Assembly: GCA_035624455.1 (NCBI GenBank)
Contig: DASPRM010000139.1
Coordinates: forward strand, 1 to 64,000
Reading direction: 5' to 3'
DNA: 64,000 bases
Source of the DNA: Terriglobales bacterium
GTDB lineage: Bacteria > Acidobacteriota > Terriglobia > Terriglobales > Acidobacteriaceae
In this document: positions 50,192 to 61,793 of the stretch, in pieces
Numbering within the stretch: position 1 is the stretch's first letter
Layout of the letters: every line of letters begins with the position of its first letter
Program-made: the position numbers and the translations under genes
The notes under the pieces: generated by a model
What the model saw: only the letters and a program-made list of their open reading frames with translations
Database searches by the model: none
What the model was told of the DNA's origin: nothing

Positions 50192-51331
50192 TCACTCTGT
50201 CTGAAATGCCTTGATAGCAATCGCATTCGGCTGGACGCCTACGGGAATCATAGTGAAGAGGGCGCGTTCAGCGCTGATCTTCGAACCGGTGGGAAGCTTG
50301 GTCGTTCGTACCACCGCAACGTCGTTGGACTGGGTGTCGAGCGCCAGTAGGAAGTTCTCATCAGGAGTGAGCGCCAGGCCATCGGGTTGGCTTCCGACCG
50401 GGATGGTTCCCACCAGCCTGCCCATGTCGATGGCATAAACTGAAACGGTATTTGATCCGAAGTTGGCGACATAGAGCAGAGAGTTATCGCTGCTGACCAC
50501 TGCCCGCACCGGGTTATTACCGATCAGGAAGGTGTTGCCGATTTCATTCGCGGTAGTTTCGATTGCGGACACGCTGGAAGAATGAAAATTGCAGACAAAG
50601 ATCTCACCGCCATCGGGCTTTAAGGCAAGGTGGATGGGTGTTTTTCCGACATCGAGCACGGCCAGGAGCTGAGCAGACTTCAAATCGATTGATGCCACCT
50701 GATCGGATCCTGTACAGGCAACGAAGGCCTTGCTCGAATCTGGAAGAATCGCGATGTCTTCTGGCTGCTTGCAAACTGCGATAGCGCCGCGGACTTGAAG
50801 GGTCCCGGCATCGATTAGCGAGACGGTGTTGTCGCCGCGATTGGAGACCACGACCACATTTCCGTCTGGGGAAACCTTCGCCAGTCCGGGCGCAGCGCCC
50901 ACGCGGATGTTGGCAACCAATTTGCGATTAATGAGGTCGAGAACCGACACATTAGCAGATCCGGAATTGGCTATGTAACCGCGCCGGCCGTCCTTGCTCA
51001 CATCGATGAAGTAAGGCGCACGATGAACGCCAATCGTAGCGACCACTTCGTTTCGTTCGGCATCGATCACGCTGACATTGTTAGATTCGGTATTGACGAC
51101 ATACACCTCATTTCGCGTGAGGCTGGCGCGAACACCAGTGGGATTGCGTCCTACCGTCAGGACTTTGACACTGCGAAATGCAAGCAGATCCAGCACCGAG
51201 ACACTGTCACTCTTGCCGTTGCTGACGTAGGCGAATTCATGGTAGCCAGCGGGGATCGTTCGATGATGCCGCTGACATCCTGAAAGAACAAGGGCGAGCA
51301 GTGATATCAGAGTTGTAATCTTGCCGATCAA
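50192..51331 (-). CDS. YVTN-type beta-propeller lipoprotein
   Basis: A protein of 379 residues. A lipoprotein signal precedes Cys-19 (LALVLSGC lipobox). The mature chain is about eight repeats of roughly 40 residues with the YVTN/NHL-like pattern, such as YVSNGKSDSVSVLDLLAFRSV, YVVNTESNNVSVIDAERNEV, YIANSGSANVSVLDLINRKL and YVANFGSNTVSVYAIDMGRL, forming a seven- or eight-bladed propeller. Such proteins act as periplasmic or surface scaffolds, and related ones accompany cytochrome or quinoprotein systems. No partner is visible here. The DAHP synthase gene ends 31 bases before its start on the same strand. Confidence 0.85.
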   Translation of the reverse strand: MIGKITTLISLLALVLSGCQRHHRTIPAGYHEFAYVSNGKSDSVSVLDLLAFRSVKVLTVGRNPTGVRASLTRNEVYVVNTESNNVSVIDAERNEVVATIGVHRAPYFIDVSKDGRRGYIANSGSANVSVLDLINRKLVANIRVGAAPGLAKVSPDGNVVVVSNRGDNTVSLIDAGTLQVRGAIAVCKQPEDIAILPDSSKAFVACTGSDQVASIDLKSAQLLAVLDVGKTPIHLALKPDGGEIFVCNFHSSSVSAIETTANEIGNTFLIGNNPVRAVVSSDNSLLYVANFGSNTVSVYAIDMGRLVGTIPVGSQPDGLALTPDENFLLALDTQSNDVAVVRTTKLPTGSKISAERALFTMIPVGVQPNAIAIKAFQTE

Positions 51332-51362
51332 GCTCTGAGAGTATACAGGTCAGCTTTGGCGC

Positions 51363-52439
51363 TCAGCGCGAGCTCCGGGACACCTGCGGTAAAACTGTTT
51401 TTGGCAAACTTGGCGCAGTGCCGACAGAACGATGAACGATTGGCGCGATTTGCCGGATCTCGCTCATCAGAAGATCAAATTGATCGGGGAAGATGGACTG
51501 CATGCCGTCAGAGAGAGCGCGGTCGGGATCGTGGTGAACCTCGATGATCAGACCGTCGGCGCCCACGGCCACGGCTGCACGAGAGAGTGGCGTCACCTTG
51601 TTGCGTTTACCGGTACCGTGGCTCGGATCAACAACGATGGGCAGATGGCTTAGCCGCTGGACGGCTGGAACCAGACTGAGATCTAGAGTGTTACGAGTGT
51701 GGTCGGCGAAGGTGCGCACTCCGCGCTCGCACAGGATCACGTTGTAATTGCCTTCGCTCATGATGTATTCCGCCGCCATCAAGAGTTCTTCCAAGGTGGC
51801 GGACATACCGCGCTTGAGCAGCACCGGGTGGCGGGCACGGCCGGCGCGTTTGAGCAGTGAGAAGTTCTGCATGTTGCGAGCGCCAATTTGGATGACGTCG
51901 GCGTATTCGTCGACCAGATCGAGGGATTCGTTATCGATGGCCTCGGTGACGATGAGTAGGCCAAATTGATCGCGGATCTCGGCCATGATACGCAGGCCAT
52001 CGAGGCCCAGGCCCTGAAAGGAATAGGGTGAGGTGCGCGGCTTATAAGCGCCACCGCGGAAAAAACGTGCTCCGGCGCGGCTTATGCGTTCGGCAATGGC
52101 AAAGGCCTGCTCGCGATTTTCGATGGCACAAGGACCGGCGATCACGGCCAGTTCCGGGCCGCCGATGCTGGCTTCAGTACCGGCAAAACGGATGACGCTG
52201 CGGTCGTCCTTAACGTCGCGGCTGACCAGCTTGTAGGGCTTGGAGACGGGAATGATCTCCGCCACGCCAGCCATTTCTTCCAACGCGCCGACTTCTACCA
52301 CACCCTGGTTACCGGTGATGCCGATCGCCGTGCGTTGTGCCCCAGGGATAGGATGAGCGCGATAGCCAAGTTTTTCAATCCGCTCGCAAACCGCGCGCAC
52401 GTCCTCGTCGGTGGCGTGCGCCTTCATCACGACCAGCAT
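51363..52439 (-). CDS. 3-deoxy-7-phosphoheptulonate synthase
   Basis: DAHP synthase of the type Ib (KDOPS-like, Bacillus/Thermotoga) kind, 358 residues from ATG 52439 (CGAGG upstream). It condenses erythrose 4-phosphate and phosphoenolpyruvate, the first step of the shikimate pathway. Residues about 1-75 are a ferredoxin-like (ACT-type) regulatory domain ([19 protein letters not shown]). The barrel has [15 protein letters not shown] (metal-ligand Cys), [16 protein letters not shown] and [13 protein letters not shown] (His, Asp). Feedback by aromatic amino acids via the N-terminal domain is usual for this kind. It is divergent from the endonuclease IV gene. Confidence 0.93.
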   Translation of the reverse strand: MLVVMKAHATDEDVRAVCERIEKLGYRAHPIPGAQRTAIGITGNQGVVEVGALEEMAGVAEIIPVSKPYKLVSRDVKDDRSVIRFAGTEASIGGPELAVIAGPCAIENREQAFAIAERISRAGARFFRGGAYKPRTSPYSFQGLGLDGLRIMAEIRDQFGLLIVTEAIDNESLDLVDEYADVIQIGARNMQNFSLLKRAGRARHPVLLKRGMSATLEELLMAAEYIMSEGNYNVILCERGVRTFADHTRNTLDLSLVPAVQRLSHLPIVVDPSHGTGKRNKVTPLSRAAVAVGADGLIIEVHHDPDRALSDGMQSIFPDQFDLLMSEIRQIAPIVHRSVGTAPSLPKTVLPQVSRSSR

Positions 52440-52697
52440 AGAGACCTCGGAAAGCCTCAGTTTACTTGGGTTCTGGCGTCCCCGCAAATGAACTGCAGTA
52501 TTTCACCAAGCCCCTGAGGTAATCAGCCGTTTGGTGTAGCCATCCGGGTCAAATAAAAGCCAGGCGATGCAGAGATCTCGCGGATGAACGCAGTTGCCTT
52601 TATTGCGAGGAATTCTGAGCTTTGAGCGGAGGACCTTCCTTTGACGTTTCAGCGGGAACCCTATCCGAAGAAAAGCCCAGGATGCTACAGTCGAAGC

Positions 52698-53681
52698 ATG
52701 GTTAGGCTTGCAATTAAGGAACGAGACGTGCTGCGGCAACCGCCACCCAAGGAGCCTCCGTGGTACACGTCACGACGCATCGGAATCCACACATCCACTG
52801 CCGGCGGGGTGGAACTGGCCGCCGAACGTGCTTATCGGCTGGGGTGCAACACGTTCCAGATCTTTTCCACCAGCCCGCGCCAGTGGAAGCCCTACGAAAT
52901 ATCGGTCCGGCAGGCAGCCGCGATAGCGGCATTGCGCGAAAAATATGAGCTGAAACCGCTGGTCGTCCATGCCAACTACCTGATCAACCTGGCGGCAGTC
53001 AACCCCGAATTCCATCGCATGTCAGTAGAGGCTTTTCGAGGAGAGGTGTTACGGTCTCTGTTGCTGAACGCTGAGTACCTAGTGGTGCATCCCGGTTCTT
53101 TTCGCGGGATGAGCCGGGAAGCAGGACTGGAAGAGGTGGCAGCGAGTATTGCTGAGGCTACCCGCGGCCTGAATCTGGAGAGCAGAGACCTGACTATATT
53201 GTTGGAAAACACTGCGGGAGCGGAATTCTCGCTAGGAGGGTCGTTCGAACAGGTAGCTGAGTTGAGGCAAAAGTTGTATGGAATCGTTCCGGTGGCTGTC
53301 TGCATCGATACATGTCACACGCACGTAGCGGGATATGACATTCTCAGCCAAGCTGGGTTTGAAGCCACACTAGCCCGGCTGGACGCAACCGTGGGCTTGA
53401 AGAATGTGCGAGTCTGGCATTGCAATGACGCCAAGACGACCCGGGGATCGCGTTTAGATCGCCACCAGCACATAGGGGAGGGCACGATTGGACTGGAGCC
53501 ATTTCGCCGCTTGTTGAACGATCAGCGAACGGCGCATGCGGCATTCATTGCCGAGACTCCGATCGATGAACCGGGAGACGATCGTCGCAATGTGGGAATA
53601 TTGAAGAGGCTGGTGCGGGACAAGTCACTGCAAGAACGGCGCGGTAGCACCGGGAAAGTTGTAAAATCGAAAGCATCTTGA
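52698..53681 (+). CDS. nfo: Deoxyribonuclease IV (AP endonuclease)
   Basis: A TIM-barrel zinc enzyme of 327 residues (ATG 52698) that cleaves 5' to abasic sites in base excision repair. The three-zinc ligands are visible: His in VVHANYL and VVHPGSF, Glu in LLENTAG, Asp and His in CIDTCHTHVAGYD, the DRHQHIGEG motif, and the final Glu in AFIAETPIDEPGDD. The first 27 residues extend beyond the usual start at IGIHTSTAGG. The C-terminal 20 residues are basic. LeuRS follows after 132 bases, probably with its own promoter. Confidence 0.92.
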   Translation: MVRLAIKERDVLRQPPPKEPPWYTSRRIGIHTSTAGGVELAAERAYRLGCNTFQIFSTSPRQWKPYEISVRQAAAIAALREKYELKPLVVHANYLINLAAVNPEFHRMSVEAFRGEVLRSLLLNAEYLVVHPGSFRGMSREAGLEEVAASIAEATRGLNLESRDLTILLENTAGAEFSLGGSFEQVAELRQKLYGIVPVAVCIDTCHTHVAGYDILSQAGFEATLARLDATVGLKNVRVWHCNDAKTTRGSRLDRHQHIGEGTIGLEPFRRLLNDQRTAHAAFIAETPIDEPGDDRRNVGILKRLVRDKSLQERRGSTGKVVKSKAS

Positions 53682-53813
53682 AGACCCGAATCATCTCGTT
53701 CGTACCTGCCGGCGGCAAGACCCGACTTACCGAGCTGCAATAGAGCGCCCTCTTGCCACAATGATGCTGGAAAAATTTCAAAATTGACTGGTAGAGAGAT
53801 CAGGAATCATAAA

Positions 53814-56375
53814 ATGCCTGAGAGTAGCTCATCCAAAGTGCAGATTGAGAAGCAGGAATACCGTTACGATCCGCAGCGTATAGAGGAGAAGTGGTCGGCG
53901 CGCTGGCAGGCAGACCCCGACTTGTACAAGGCGGAGCGCGGCACCGATCGAAAGAAATATTACGTGTTGGAGATGTTGCCCTATCCCTCGGGGGCACTGC
54001 ACATGGGGCACGTGCGTAACTACGCGATCGGCGATGCGCTGGCCCGCTATATGTGGATGAAGGGCTACAACGTGCTGCATCCCATGGGTTGGGATTCTTT
54101 TGGTTTGCCGGCAGAGAATGCGGCGCTAAAGAACAATACTCCTCCCAAAGAGTGGACGCTGGCCAATATTGCCGCCATGAAGGCGCAGATGAGGCGCCTG
54201 GGCTTCTCCTATGATTGGTCCACCGAAGTCACTACCTGTCTGCCGGAGTACTACCGCTGGAACCAATGGTTCTTCCTAAGGTTCTACGAGCGTGGCCTGG
54301 CTTACCGCAAAAAGAGCAAAGTGAACTGGTGTCCGGAGTGCCAGACAGTTTTGGCAAACGAGCAGGTAGTCAACGGCTGCTGCTGGCGTCATGAAGAGAC
54401 GCCGGTGGAGCAACGCGAGCTGGAACAGTGGTTCCTGCGCACCACCAACTACGCGCAGCAGTTGCTGGAGGATTTGGAGAAGCTGGATGGGTGGCCGGAA
54501 AAAGTGCGGACCATGCAACGCAACTGGATCGGCCGTAGCGAAGGCGCTCTTGTGGATTTCAAGCTGGATGGTCCGGCCGGGCCGGCCGGCGACAACATCG
54601 CTGTATTCACTACGCGCATCGACACGATCTACGGAGCGACGTCGGTGCAGCTGGCGCCCGAGCATCCCATGGTGGCGGACTTTACGGCGCATGATCCCGA
54701 GTTGCGGGCCACCGTCGAATTTCTGCTTAACGAACAGCGGAAGGCAAAAGAAGCTGGAGACGTTGGCGAGATCGAAAAGCACGGCATATTTACCGGCCGT
54801 TACGCCATCAATCCGTTCAACCAGGAGCGGGTACCGATCTGGGTCGCCAACTACGTGCTGATGGACTATGGCACGGGCGCGATTATGTCCGTTCCCGCGC
54901 ATGACGACCGTGACTACGATTTCGCCAAGAAATATGGGCTGGAGATCCGCATAGTGATCTTGCCGCGGCGTAAGGGAGAACCGCCAGAATCAGGCGAGGA
55001 AGAGGCGCATTCACTCTTGCCGTTTACTGCGAAAGACAGCTTGTTGATCAACTCCGGCCCGTTTGACGGCATGGGCAACGAAGAGGCGATCCGCAAAATG
55101 GCGGAATATGCGGCCGAGAAGGGTTTTGGCAAGCCGGCCGTGACATACCGCTTGAAGGACTGGGGGATTTCTCGACAGCGTTATTGGGGAACGCCTATTC
55201 CGATGGTGTATTGCCCGACTGATGGAATTGTGTCAGTGCCCGAGAAGGACTTGCCCGTGTTGTTGCCGGACAACGTGGAGATCACACTGACCGGCGGGTC
55301 GCCATTAGCCAAGGTGCCTGAGTTCGTCAACACAACCTGCCCGAAGTGTGGCGGACCGGCCCGTCGGGAAACCGACACGATGGATACCTTTGTCGATTCC
55401 TCCTGGTACTTTTACCGCTATACGGATTCTAGAGACGACAAGGCTCCCTTTGCCAAACAGATCGCTGACTACTGGTTTTCCATCGACCAGTACATCGGTG
55501 GAGTGGAACATGCCATCCTGCACCTGATTTACTCACGTTTCTGGACTATGGTTATGCACGACATGGGTCTGGTGAGCGTGACCGAGCCGGTGGAACGCCT
55601 GTTTACGCAAGGGATGGTGATCAAGGGTGGGGCCAAGATGTCCAAGAGTCTGGGGAATACCGTCGCCCCCGACGAAATGGTGGCACGGTATGGCGCTGAC
55701 AGTACCCGCATGTACACGCTGTTCGCCGCACCTCCGGACCGCGATCTGGATTGGCAGGACGCCGGGGTGGAGGGCGTCCATCGTTTTCTAGGCCGGGTGT
55801 ACCGATTCGTGACCCGCTTTGCCAGGGCGGGAGCCATACCGGTCGCAACAGATGGCCGGCCCCTTTCTGGGGAAGCGCGGCATCTGCAGCGCAAACTGCA
55901 CCAGACCATTAAGCGCGTGAGCGATGACTTTCAAGGCCGCTGGCATTTCAATACCTGCGTGGCGGCGATCATGGAGCTGGTGAATGAGCTCTATGCGGCG
56001 GAAGGGGCAATAGCGAAAGGCGCTGTCCCGAAAGCACTCTTGTTTGACCTCGAGCGGAGTTTGGTGCTGTTGCTGGCCCCGTTTGCTCCTTACCTGGCGC
56101 ACGAACTGTGGGAGGTCTTGGGGCAGAAGGGATCGCTCTTGCGGCAAAAATGGCCGGAGTTCGACCCCAAACTGGCAGCAGAGGAAGAAATCGAAATTCC
56201 CGTGCAGATCAACGGCAAGCTGCGCAGTCGGATTGTGATTCCAGCGTCAGCTACTGACGATACGGTGCGGCAGTCGGCGTTGGCGGATCCAAAGACCCAA
56301 TCGGCGCTGGAAGGAAAGAAGATCGTAAGAGTCGTAGTGGTGCCGAAGAAGTTGGTGAACATTGTGATTACGTAG
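53814..56375 (+). CDS. leuS: Leucyl-tRNA synthetase
   Basis: A class Ia aminoacyl-tRNA synthetase of 853 residues from ATG 53814 (CAGGA upstream). The HIGH motif is [12 protein letters not shown] and the KMSKS motif is [10 protein letters not shown]. The connective editing domain (CP1) has the conserved TTRIDTIYG threonine-rich region and the Asp in [11 protein letters not shown] that anchors the amino group for editing. The zinc-binding insertion has CPEC and CPKCGG. The C-terminal anticodon-binding and tRNA-recognition domains are complete. The 130 bases upstream contain no T-box or leader peptide that I can recognise. Confidence 0.97.
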   Translation: MPESSSSKVQIEKQEYRYDPQRIEEKWSARWQADPDLYKAERGTDRKKYYVLEMLPYPSGALHMGHVRNYAIGDALARYMWMKGYNVLHPMGWDSFGLPAENAALKNNTPPKEWTLANIAAMKAQMRRLGFSYDWSTEVTTCLPEYYRWNQWFFLRFYERGLAYRKKSKVNWCPECQTVLANEQVVNGCCWRHEETPVEQRELEQWFLRTTNYAQQLLEDLEKLDGWPEKVRTMQRNWIGRSEGALVDFKLDGPAGPAGDNIAVFTTRIDTIYGATSVQLAPEHPMVADFTAHDPELRATVEFLLNEQRKAKEAGDVGEIEKHGIFTGRYAINPFNQERVPIWVANYVLMDYGTGAIMSVPAHDDRDYDFAKKYGLEIRIVILPRRKGEPPESGEEEAHSLLPFTAKDSLLINSGPFDGMGNEEAIRKMAEYAAEKGFGKPAVTYRLKDWGISRQRYWGTPIPMVYCPTDGIVSVPEKDLPVLLPDNVEITLTGGSPLAKVPEFVNTTCPKCGGPARRETDTMDTFVDSSWYFYRYTDSRDDKAPFAKQIADYWFSIDQYIGGVEHAILHLIYSRFWTMVMHDMGLVSVTEPVERLFTQGMVIKGGAKMSKSLGNTVAPDEMVARYGADSTRMYTLFAAPPDRDLDWQDAGVEGVHRFLGRVYRFVTRFARAGAIPVATDGRPLSGEARHLQRKLHQTIKRVSDDFQGRWHFNTCVAAIMELVNELYAAEGAIAKGAVPKALLFDLERSLVLLLAPFAPYLAHELWEVLGQKGSLLRQKWPEFDPKLAAEEEIEIPVQINGKLRSRIVIPASATDDTVRQSALADPKTQSALEGKKIVRVVVVPKKLVNIVIT

Positions 56376-56579
56376 CGGGGCTCAGCGTCCCGAGCCGGGC
56401 CGCACAGCCGTCCCTTCTGGGGTAATCCATGGTGTTTTCGCTCATCTTGTTGACACAAAAGATCGGGCGTAGACCGATGTTCGGGAAGCGAGTACTATTT
56501 GCTCCGGCTGAACGAGGGCCGGCCTTCCACTGACGGTGCCAATCAGTGTTGATGAGCTCAGTACTTGCGAGGATGACAA

Positions 56580-57272
56580 GTGCCCCTATTGCTCAAAAAT
56601 CGTCGGGTCGGTGAGGTCACGATTGTGACTTGCAGCGGACGAATTGTGGAAGGGGTCGAAGCCAGCAGCCTGCTTGATCACGTCAAGAGTCTGCTTCCCG
56701 GCCAGCGGGATATTGTCCTTCACTTGGGCGAAGTGCAATTTGTCGACAGCAGTGGCCTGGGAGCCATGGTCAGGTTGCTCACTAGCTTCCGCGCTGCTCG
56801 GGGCGACTTGAAGCTGTGCAACGTAACTCCGGAAGTACGGAAGACGTTGAAGCTAACCAGCCTGAACTGCATATTCGATATCCACGACTCGGAATCGGAT
56901 TCGATTTCCGCTTTCTATCGGGGGACTACCGCCGGGATAGGGCAACAGGCAGCGGAGAAGAAGGTTTTGTGCGTACATCCGTCAGCCGATGTCCTAGCGT
57001 ATCTTCGGCAGGTGCTGCGCCAAGCGGGATATAGCCCACTGACAAGTTGTAGCCTGGCAGACTCACTCATCCTAATGAAGGCGGCCAAGCCAGGCCTGGT
57101 GATCCTGGATCCCGCTCTTTTGGCAGCGGCGAATCCACGCGCAGCGGAGGCCTTCCGGAGTTCCAGCGCCGGCATTCCTGCGGTCGAATTGGGTAGCGAC
57201 TTTTCCACGGTTGAGGCAGGCCAAGCCGCGAGCCATCTGCTCGACCGAGTGCAAGCCCAATTCGCAAGCTGA
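56580..57272 (+). CDS. STAS domain fused to a degenerate receiver domain
   Basis: A protein of 230 residues with a GTG start. Residues 1-110 are an anti-sigma-factor-antagonist (STAS) domain with the phosphorylatable Ser in LGEVQFVDSSGLGAMVRLL. Residues about 125-230 resemble a response-regulator receiver fold (KKVLCVHPSADVLAYLRQVL, LVILDPALL). There the acidic pair is replaced by HP and no conserved Lys is seen; only the central Asp remains, so normal phosphotransfer is unlikely. STAS proteins bind HATPase anti-sigma kinases; the receiver-ATPase fusion at 9420 is a conceivable partner. It is monocistronic. Confidence 0.85.
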   Translation: MPLLLKNRRVGEVTIVTCSGRIVEGVEASSLLDHVKSLLPGQRDIVLHLGEVQFVDSSGLGAMVRLLTSFRAARGDLKLCNVTPEVRKTLKLTSLNCIFDIHDSESDSISAFYRGTTAGIGQQAAEKKVLCVHPSADVLAYLRQVLRQAGYSPLTSCSLADSLILMKAAKPGLVILDPALLAAANPRAAEAFRSSSAGIPAVELGSDFSTVEAGQAASHLLDRVQAQFAS

Positions 57273-57462
57273 GAAATAACATCCCTAGCCCAGTCCGAAC
57301 CCTGCGCGGCCGTAGTCCTGGGGACTTTACCAAGAACTTACGAAAAATCAGTAGCGGAAGAGGCCTTTTTCGCGTCTCATTACTCTAGCTCCTAGGGGCG
57401 AGGGAGAGCTACGCCTGTTCAATCCCACTGCTCAAACCGGGGCAAACTTATAGGGAATCTAA

Positions 57463-58680
57463 GTGTTTAATTGCATAGTGAGACTCTTGACAGATGGAGG
57501 AAGGCTGCGGATATGGCTACGCGGCCTATTGCTAGTCAGCTCCTTGTCGGCAGTGGTGGCATTGGGTGGCTGCGGCAGGGCTCAATCGAAGTCCGCGAGA
57601 GCAAACGCCGGACCGCAAGCCGTACCCGTGGGTGTGGCTACGGCGCAGCTCCGCGACATGCCAGTGTACCTTTCGGGATTGGGCACCGTAACCGCCTTTA
57701 ACACTGTAAGTGTGAAGAGCCGGGTTGATGGGCAGCTGATGCAGGTCCAGTTCAAGGAAGGCCAGTATGTGAACAAGGGCGATCTGCTGGTAGTGATCGA
57801 TCCGCGTCCCTTTGAGGTCGCCTTGGCCCAGGCCCAGGCCACACTCTTTCGGGACCAGGCGCAGCTCAAGGATGCCCAGATTAATTTAGAACGCTACCAG
57901 GGTTTGCTCAAGGACGGGGTGATCCCGCAGCAGCAAGTGGACACGCAAAAGGCGTTGGTGGATCAGTTGGAAGGTGCGGTACGGGCGGACCAGGCGCAGA
58001 TTGATAATCAAAAGCTGCAGATTGTGTACAGCCGCATCACGGCGCCAATCAGCGGACGGATCGGACTCAGGCTGATTGATCCCGGGAACATGGTTCATGG
58101 CTCCGACCAGAATCCTCTCCTGGTGATTACACAGCTGCAGCCCATCGCCGTGATTTTTACTTTGCCGGAGGACAACCTGCCTTCGGTGGCTCAGCATATG
58201 AAGAAGGGGCCGCTGGAAGTGGATGCTTACAGCCGGGACGATCAGACAAAACTGGCGTCAGGCACTCTCCTGACCATTGACAACCAGATTGACCAGACCA
58301 CAGGAACGGGCCGGTTGAAGGCGCAATTTGACAATAAAGACAACGCGCTGTGGCCCAACCAGTTTGTAAACGCTCATCTGCTGCTGGAGACACAAAAGAA
58401 TGCAACTGTAATTCCTGCGGCGGCCATTCAGCGCGGACCACAGGGAACTTTTGTATACGCGGTGAAACCCGACAAGACAGTAGAGGTACGGCCGGTGACC
58501 GTTGCCTTTAGCCAAGCCAATCTGTCGACTATCGCGCAAGGAATTTCTCCGGGCGATGTGGTGGTGACTGACGGGCAGGACAAACTGCAAGCAGGAAGCC
58601 GAGTCGAAGTGCGTACGGGAGGCAGCGGTGGCGGGAATCGAAATGCCGCCGCGCAGAACTCAGGAACTGCAGGGCAATGA
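57463..58680 (+). CDS. RND efflux membrane fusion protein (MdtA-like)
   Basis: A periplasmic adaptor of 405 residues with a GTG start (AGGGAA 7 bases upstream). The N-terminal signal ends at a lipobox-like VALGGC (Cys-37), so it is probably a lipoprotein. The MFP order is present: beta-barrel/lipoyl ([20 protein letters not shown]), a helical hairpin ([19 protein letters not shown]), lipoyl second half ([20 protein letters not shown]), then beta-barrel and membrane-proximal domains. The last 25 residues are Gly/Asn-rich. It links the RND pumps encoded next with an outer-membrane channel that is not in this window. Its stop overlaps the next start (ATGA). Confidence 0.92.
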   Translation: MFNCIVRLLTDGGRLRIWLRGLLLVSSLSAVVALGGCGRAQSKSARANAGPQAVPVGVATAQLRDMPVYLSGLGTVTAFNTVSVKSRVDGQLMQVQFKEGQYVNKGDLLVVIDPRPFEVALAQAQATLFRDQAQLKDAQINLERYQGLLKDGVIPQQQVDTQKALVDQLEGAVRADQAQIDNQKLQIVYSRITAPISGRIGLRLIDPGNMVHGSDQNPLLVITQLQPIAVIFTLPEDNLPSVAQHMKKGPLEVDAYSRDDQTKLASGTLLTIDNQIDQTTGTGRLKAQFDNKDNALWPNQFVNAHLLLETQKNATVIPAAAIQRGPQGTFVYAVKPDKTVEVRPVTVAFSQANLSTIAQGISPGDVVVTDGQDKLQAGSRVEVRTGGSGGGNRNAAAQNSGTAGQ

Positions 58681-61600
58681 GTCCGTCGCGAATATTTATT
58701 CTCCGGCCAGTAGCAACATCGTTGTTGATGATTGGATTGCTGCTGGTAGGGCTGGTGGCTTACAGGCAACTTCCTGTATCTGCGTTGCCTGAAGTGGATT
58801 ATCCGACCATTCAGGTCGCCACCTTCTATCCGGGCGCGGATCCGGACGTAATGGCCTCATCCGTGACGGCCCCTCTGGAGCGGCAGTTTGGCCAGGTACC
58901 GGGCCTGAGCCAGATGACCTCGACGAGTTCGTTCGGCAGTTCGCTGATCATTCTGCAATTCAATCTGGAGCAGAATATCGATGTAGCGGAGCAGGAGGTT
59001 CAGGCTGCGATCAATGCGGCGACTACGTACCTTCCCCGCGACCTGCCCAACCCGCCGATCTATAACAAGGTCAATCCTGCCGACGCCCCCATCCTGACGC
59101 TGGCTCTGACTTCCGACACCATGCCGCTTACGCAAGTGGAGGACTTGGCCGATACCACTTTAGCGCAGAAGATTTCACAACTGCCGGGCGTGGGGCTGGT
59201 ATCGATCAGCGGCGGTCAGAAACCAGCCGTGCGTATTCAGGCGAATCCCACGGCGCTGGCGTCGTACGGCCTCAGCCTGGAGGATCTGCGTACGGCCTTG
59301 GGGCAGGCCAACGTTGATCAAGCGAAGGGAGTGCTGGACGGACCGCGGCAAGCATACACGATTGGCGCTAACGATCAACTGCTGTCCGGCGCAGGCTACA
59401 AGTCGGTCATTGTGGCGTACCGCAACGGATCACCAGTTCGCCTGACTGACGTCGCCACGGTAGTGGACGGGGCGGAGAACATCCAGCAGGCTGCCTGGAT
59501 GAATCTCACGCCGGCGGTGATCGTGAATATTCAGCGCCAGCCCGGCGCCAACATTATCGCCGTGGTGGATCGGATCAAGAAGCTGCTGCCGCGGCTGCAG
59601 TCTGCGCTGCCATCGGCCGTGAAGTTGGTAGTGCTGACTGACCGCACGGAGACGATTCGCGCTTCCGTGGAAGACGTCGAATTCGAGATGATGCTGACCA
59701 TTGCCCTGGTGGTGATGGTGATCTTTCTGTTCCTGCGGAATCTTCACGCCACGGTGATTCCCGGTGTGGCGGTGCCGCTCTCGCTAATCGGCACATTCGG
59801 CGTGATGTACCTGCTCGGCTACAGCCTGAATAACCTGACCCTGATGGCGTTAACGATCTCTACCGGGTTTGTGGTGGACGATGCCATCGTGATGATTGAG
59901 AACATCGATCGCTTCCTGGAGGAGGGCGATCCACCTCTGGAGGCCGCTCTCAAGGGCTCGGGACAAATTGGCTTCACCATTGTGTCACTGACCGTCTCGC
60001 TGATAGCGGTGCTGATTCCACTGCTGTTTATGGGGGACGTGGTTGGCCGTCTATTTCGCGAATTTGCCGTCACCCTGGCAGTGACCATATTGATGTCCGC
60101 GGTGATCTCGCTGACGCTGACGCCGATGATGTGCGCCAAACTGCTGAAAGGGAAAGGCGAGGCGAAGCATGGGCGTTTCTACACCTGGTCGGAGGACGTC
60201 TACGACCGGGTTATTCATCGCTACGGATCGACCTTGCAATGGGTGCTTCGACATCAGCGGGCGACCCTGCTGGTCACAGTGAGCACTCTGGCGCTTACAT
60301 TGTTTCTCTATGTGGTCGTCCCCAAGGGCTTCTTTCCGGTGCAGGATACTGGGGTACTTCTCGGTATTTCGGAAGCGCCGCAGACGATTTCTTTTTCCGG
60401 ACTGGCAGAACGCCAGCAAGCCTTGGCCAAGGTCATCCTGAAAGATCCCGATGTCGCCAGCCTGTCCTCATTCATCGGCGTGGACGGCATTAACACCACC
60501 CCCAACAGCGGACGGATTCAGATCAATCTGAAGCCGCGGAAAGAACGCAAGTCGAATGCTTCGGAGATCATTCGTCGGCTGCAGCCTGAACTGGCCCAGG
60601 TGCAGGGCATCACGCTGTTCATGCAACCGGTGCAGGATCTGACGGTAGAAGACCGCGTCAGCCGCACCCAATTCCAGTATTCACTGGAGGACGCCGACGC
60701 CACTGAATTGAACGTCTGGGCGCCACGCTTACTCGACAAGTTACGCATGCTTCCGGAACTGCGCGACGTTGCCAGTGACCAGCAGACCGGTGGGTTGCGG
60801 GCTGACCTGGTAATCGACCGCGATACCGCGGCGCGCTTGGGGATTCTTCCCCAAGCAATCGATGACACCTTATACGACGCCTTTGGACAGCGGCAGGTGT
60901 CAACGATCTTTACTCAACTAAACCAGTATCACGTGGTGCTGGAGGTGGATCCGCAGTTCCGCCAAAACCCCGACGCGCTTAAGGACATTTACGTTCGCTC
61001 TTCTACTGGGACGCAGGTGCCGCTGTCAGCCTTCACTCACATGGAAACTAGGAACACAACCCTGGCAATCAATCATCAGGGGCAGTTTCCGGCGGTGACG
61101 CTCTCATTCAACCTCGCGCCCGGGGTGTCCCTAGGGGCCGCAACGCGCGCCATCGACCAGGCACAACAGGAGATCAATCTCCCTGCCAGCATTCACACGA
61201 GCTATCAGGGGACGGCAGCGGCCTTCCAGAAGTCGCTTTCATCCGAGCCGTGGCTGATCGTGGCGGCGCTGGTGACGGTTTATATCGTGTTAGGAGTTCT
61301 CTACGAAAGCTATATCCATCCCATCACGATACTTTCCACGCTTCCTTCCGCAGGTGTGGGAGCGATTCTGGCACTGCAGATCACAGGCAACGATCTCAAT
61401 GTAGTTGCCTTGATTGGCATCATCCTGTTGATCGGTATTGTGAAAAAGAACGCCATCATGATGATCGACTTTGCCTTAGAGGCGGAGCGGCAGGAGGGCA
61501 AGCCACCGGAAGAGGCCATTTACCAGGCATCCTTGTTGCGTTTCCGCCCCATCATGATGACCACAATGGCGGCATTGCTCGGCGGGCTGCCGCTGGCATT

Positions 61601-61793
61601 GACGAGCGGAACCGGTTCTGAGTTGCGCAATCCTCTGGGCATTACGATTGTGGGTGGTCTACTACTGAGTCAGCTACTTACGCTGTATACCACGCCAGTG
61701 GTTTATCTCTGGTTCGACCGGCTGGGCAAGAGATTCTCACGATTCCGCGTAGGAAATGTCATCGAGGAACCGGCGGTAGTGAGTCAGCGATGA
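58677..61793 (+). CDS. RND multidrug efflux permease (MdtB-like)
   Basis: A proton-driven inner-membrane pump of 1038 residues. The 12 transmembrane helices and two large periplasmic loops of the HAE-1 class are complete. The proton-relay residues are visible: the Asp pair in TM4 ([15 protein letters not shown]) and Lys in TM10 ([17 protein letters not shown]). The start [20 protein letters not shown] is typical. Two different permeases in a row, sharing one adaptor, is the MdtABC layout, in which B and C form a heterotrimer. Genes overlap by 4 bases at both ends, so they are translationally coupled. Confidence 0.95.
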   Translation: MSPSRIFILRPVATSLLMIGLLLVGLVAYRQLPVSALPEVDYPTIQVATFYPGADPDVMASSVTAPLERQFGQVPGLSQMTSTSSFGSSLIILQFNLEQNIDVAEQEVQAAINAATTYLPRDLPNPPIYNKVNPADAPILTLALTSDTMPLTQVEDLADTTLAQKISQLPGVGLVSISGGQKPAVRIQANPTALASYGLSLEDLRTALGQANVDQAKGVLDGPRQAYTIGANDQLLSGAGYKSVIVAYRNGSPVRLTDVATVVDGAENIQQAAWMNLTPAVIVNIQRQPGANIIAVVDRIKKLLPRLQSALPSAVKLVVLTDRTETIRASVEDVEFEMMLTIALVVMVIFLFLRNLHATVIPGVAVPLSLIGTFGVMYLLGYSLNNLTLMALTISTGFVVDDAIVMIENIDRFLEEGDPPLEAALKGSGQIGFTIVSLTVSLIAVLIPLLFMGDVVGRLFREFAVTLAVTILMSAVISLTLTPMMCAKLLKGKGEAKHGRFYTWSEDVYDRVIHRYGSTLQWVLRHQRATLLVTVSTLALTLFLYVVVPKGFFPVQDTGVLLGISEAPQTISFSGLAERQQALAKVILKDPDVASLSSFIGVDGINTTPNSGRIQINLKPRKERKSNASEIIRRLQPELAQVQGITLFMQPVQDLTVEDRVSRTQFQYSLEDADATELNVWAPRLLDKLRMLPELRDVASDQQTGGLRADLVIDRDTAARLGILPQAIDDTLYDAFGQRQVSTIFTQLNQYHVVLEVDPQFRQNPDALKDIYVRSSTGTQVPLSAFTHMETRNTTLAINHQGQFPAVTLSFNLAPGVSLGAATRAIDQAQQEINLPASIHTSYQGTAAAFQKSLSSEPWLIVAALVTVYIVLGVLYESYIHPITILSTLPSAGVGAILALQITGNDLNVVALIGIILLIGIVKKNAIMMIDFALEAERQEGKPPEEAIYQASLLRFRPIMMTTMAALLGGLPLALTSGTGSELRNPLGITIVGGLLLSQLLTLYTTPVVYLWFDRLGKRFSRFRVGNVIEEPAVVSQR

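Noticed and set aside
53682-53813. A T-box or leucine attenuator upstream of leuS
   Set aside because: There is no Leu codon run, no terminator before the start and no T-box sequence.
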